This document shows, in pieces, positions 5,057 to 5,168 of a stretch of DNA of 5,168 nucleotides. How positions within the stretch are numbered: position 1 is the first letter of the stretch; the number at the start of each line of letters is the position of its first letter. The notes under the pieces were generated by a model. That model was not told the DNA's origin. It made no database searches and worked only from the letters and a program-made list of their open reading frames with translations. This DNA comes from Bacillota bacterium (GTDB lineage Bacteria > Bacillota_B > Desulfitobacteriia > Desulfitobacteriales > Desulfitobacteriaceae). A program made the position numbers and the translations under genes. Where the stretch lies: positions 1 through 5,168 of the forward strand of contig JAJYAS010000305.1 in assembly GCA_021779415.1 (NCBI GenBank). Direction: 5' to 3'.

Positions 5057-5168
5057 TTGGACGATCGTAAATTGGATGAAATATATGATGAAGAAACACT
5101 AGATATGGCAACTAAAAAAGTTAGAAGGAAGTCTACAAGAAAGACGATTCTGACGTCTCTGGTAGTGA
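5057..5168 (+). CDS. Probable membrane anti-sigma factor, N-terminal fragment (3' end outside window)
   Basis: Only 37 residues are visible. They start MDDRKLDEIYDEETLD, followed by a basic stretch (KKVRRKSTRKT) and the beginning of a hydrophobic segment (ILTSLVV), where the window ends. An acidic N-terminal helix, then a Lys/Arg-rich patch, then a membrane helix is the pattern of the Sigma_reg_N (PF13800-type) N-terminus. That domain is found in Gram-positive membrane proteins that hold an ECF sigma factor inactive until an envelope signal arrives. The cytosolic N-terminus would bind the sigma factor. Such genes usually directly follow their sigma gene, but here the gene is preceded by a terminator and a 90-base gap with no sigma ORF. 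It could instead be another single-pass membrane protein; the fragment is too short for certainty. Confidence 0.6.
   Translation, partial: MDDRKLDEIYDEETLDMATKKVRRKSTRKTILTSLVV

Noticed and set aside
5013..5102. A 29-codon + strand frame (MIRSFRNELKGEGRVW...) overlapping the start of the anti-sigma-like gene, vaguely like a sigma factor C-terminus.
   Set aside because: No region 4 helix-turn-helix upstream, a stop at about 4974, and a weak ribosome site; not enough to call a sigma remnant.

Overview
The window looks like chromosomal DNA of a low- to mid-GC Gram-positive bacterium (Bacillota). The signs are strong AGGAGG-type ribosome binding sites, frequent TTG/GTG start codons, a lipoprotein with a DUF4352-like domain, a DUF218 membrane protein and the start of a Sigma_reg_N-type anti-sigma protein. 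The genus cannot be fixed from sequence reading alone; a spore-former of the Paenibacillaceae or Desulfitobacterium/Desulfosporosinus kind would fit. All genes run on the + strand.

Region 1 (1-1853) is the end of a restriction locus. It holds the C-terminal half of a type I restriction enzyme R subunit (hsdR), cut by the window edge. A possible 38-codon small ORF follows, then a strong intrinsic terminator at 1820-1853. hsdR is richer in G+C and in CGC-type arginine codons than the genes downstream, as expected for a mobile defence locus.

Region 2 (1854-2710) starts with a 284-bp non-coding stretch. It contains a nested inverted-repeat element (1872-1937), a candidate extended -10 promoter and a possible leader peptide. 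It leads into a GTG-started, 190-residue zinc-ribbon protein of unknown function.

Region 3 (2711-4970) holds two envelope genes. The first is an AT-rich two-domain lipoprotein (NTF2-like plus DUF4352-like). After a 169-bp gap that can fold into a long interrupted hairpin comes a DUF218 (YdcF/SanA-like) protein with three membrane segments, closed by an intrinsic terminator (4932-4970).

Region 4 (4971-5168) has a short leader with an inverted repeat and the first 37 codons of a probable membrane anti-sigma factor, cut by the window edge.

The genes do not form one obvious pathway. The hsdR terminator separates the restriction locus from what follows. The last three genes all concern the cell envelope or envelope signalling. 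I did not find a clear new multi-gene system. The observations most worth checking are the small ORF after hsdR, the two structured intergenic elements, the uncharacterised zinc-ribbon protein, and the fact that all four visible start codons of the main genes are non-ATG.
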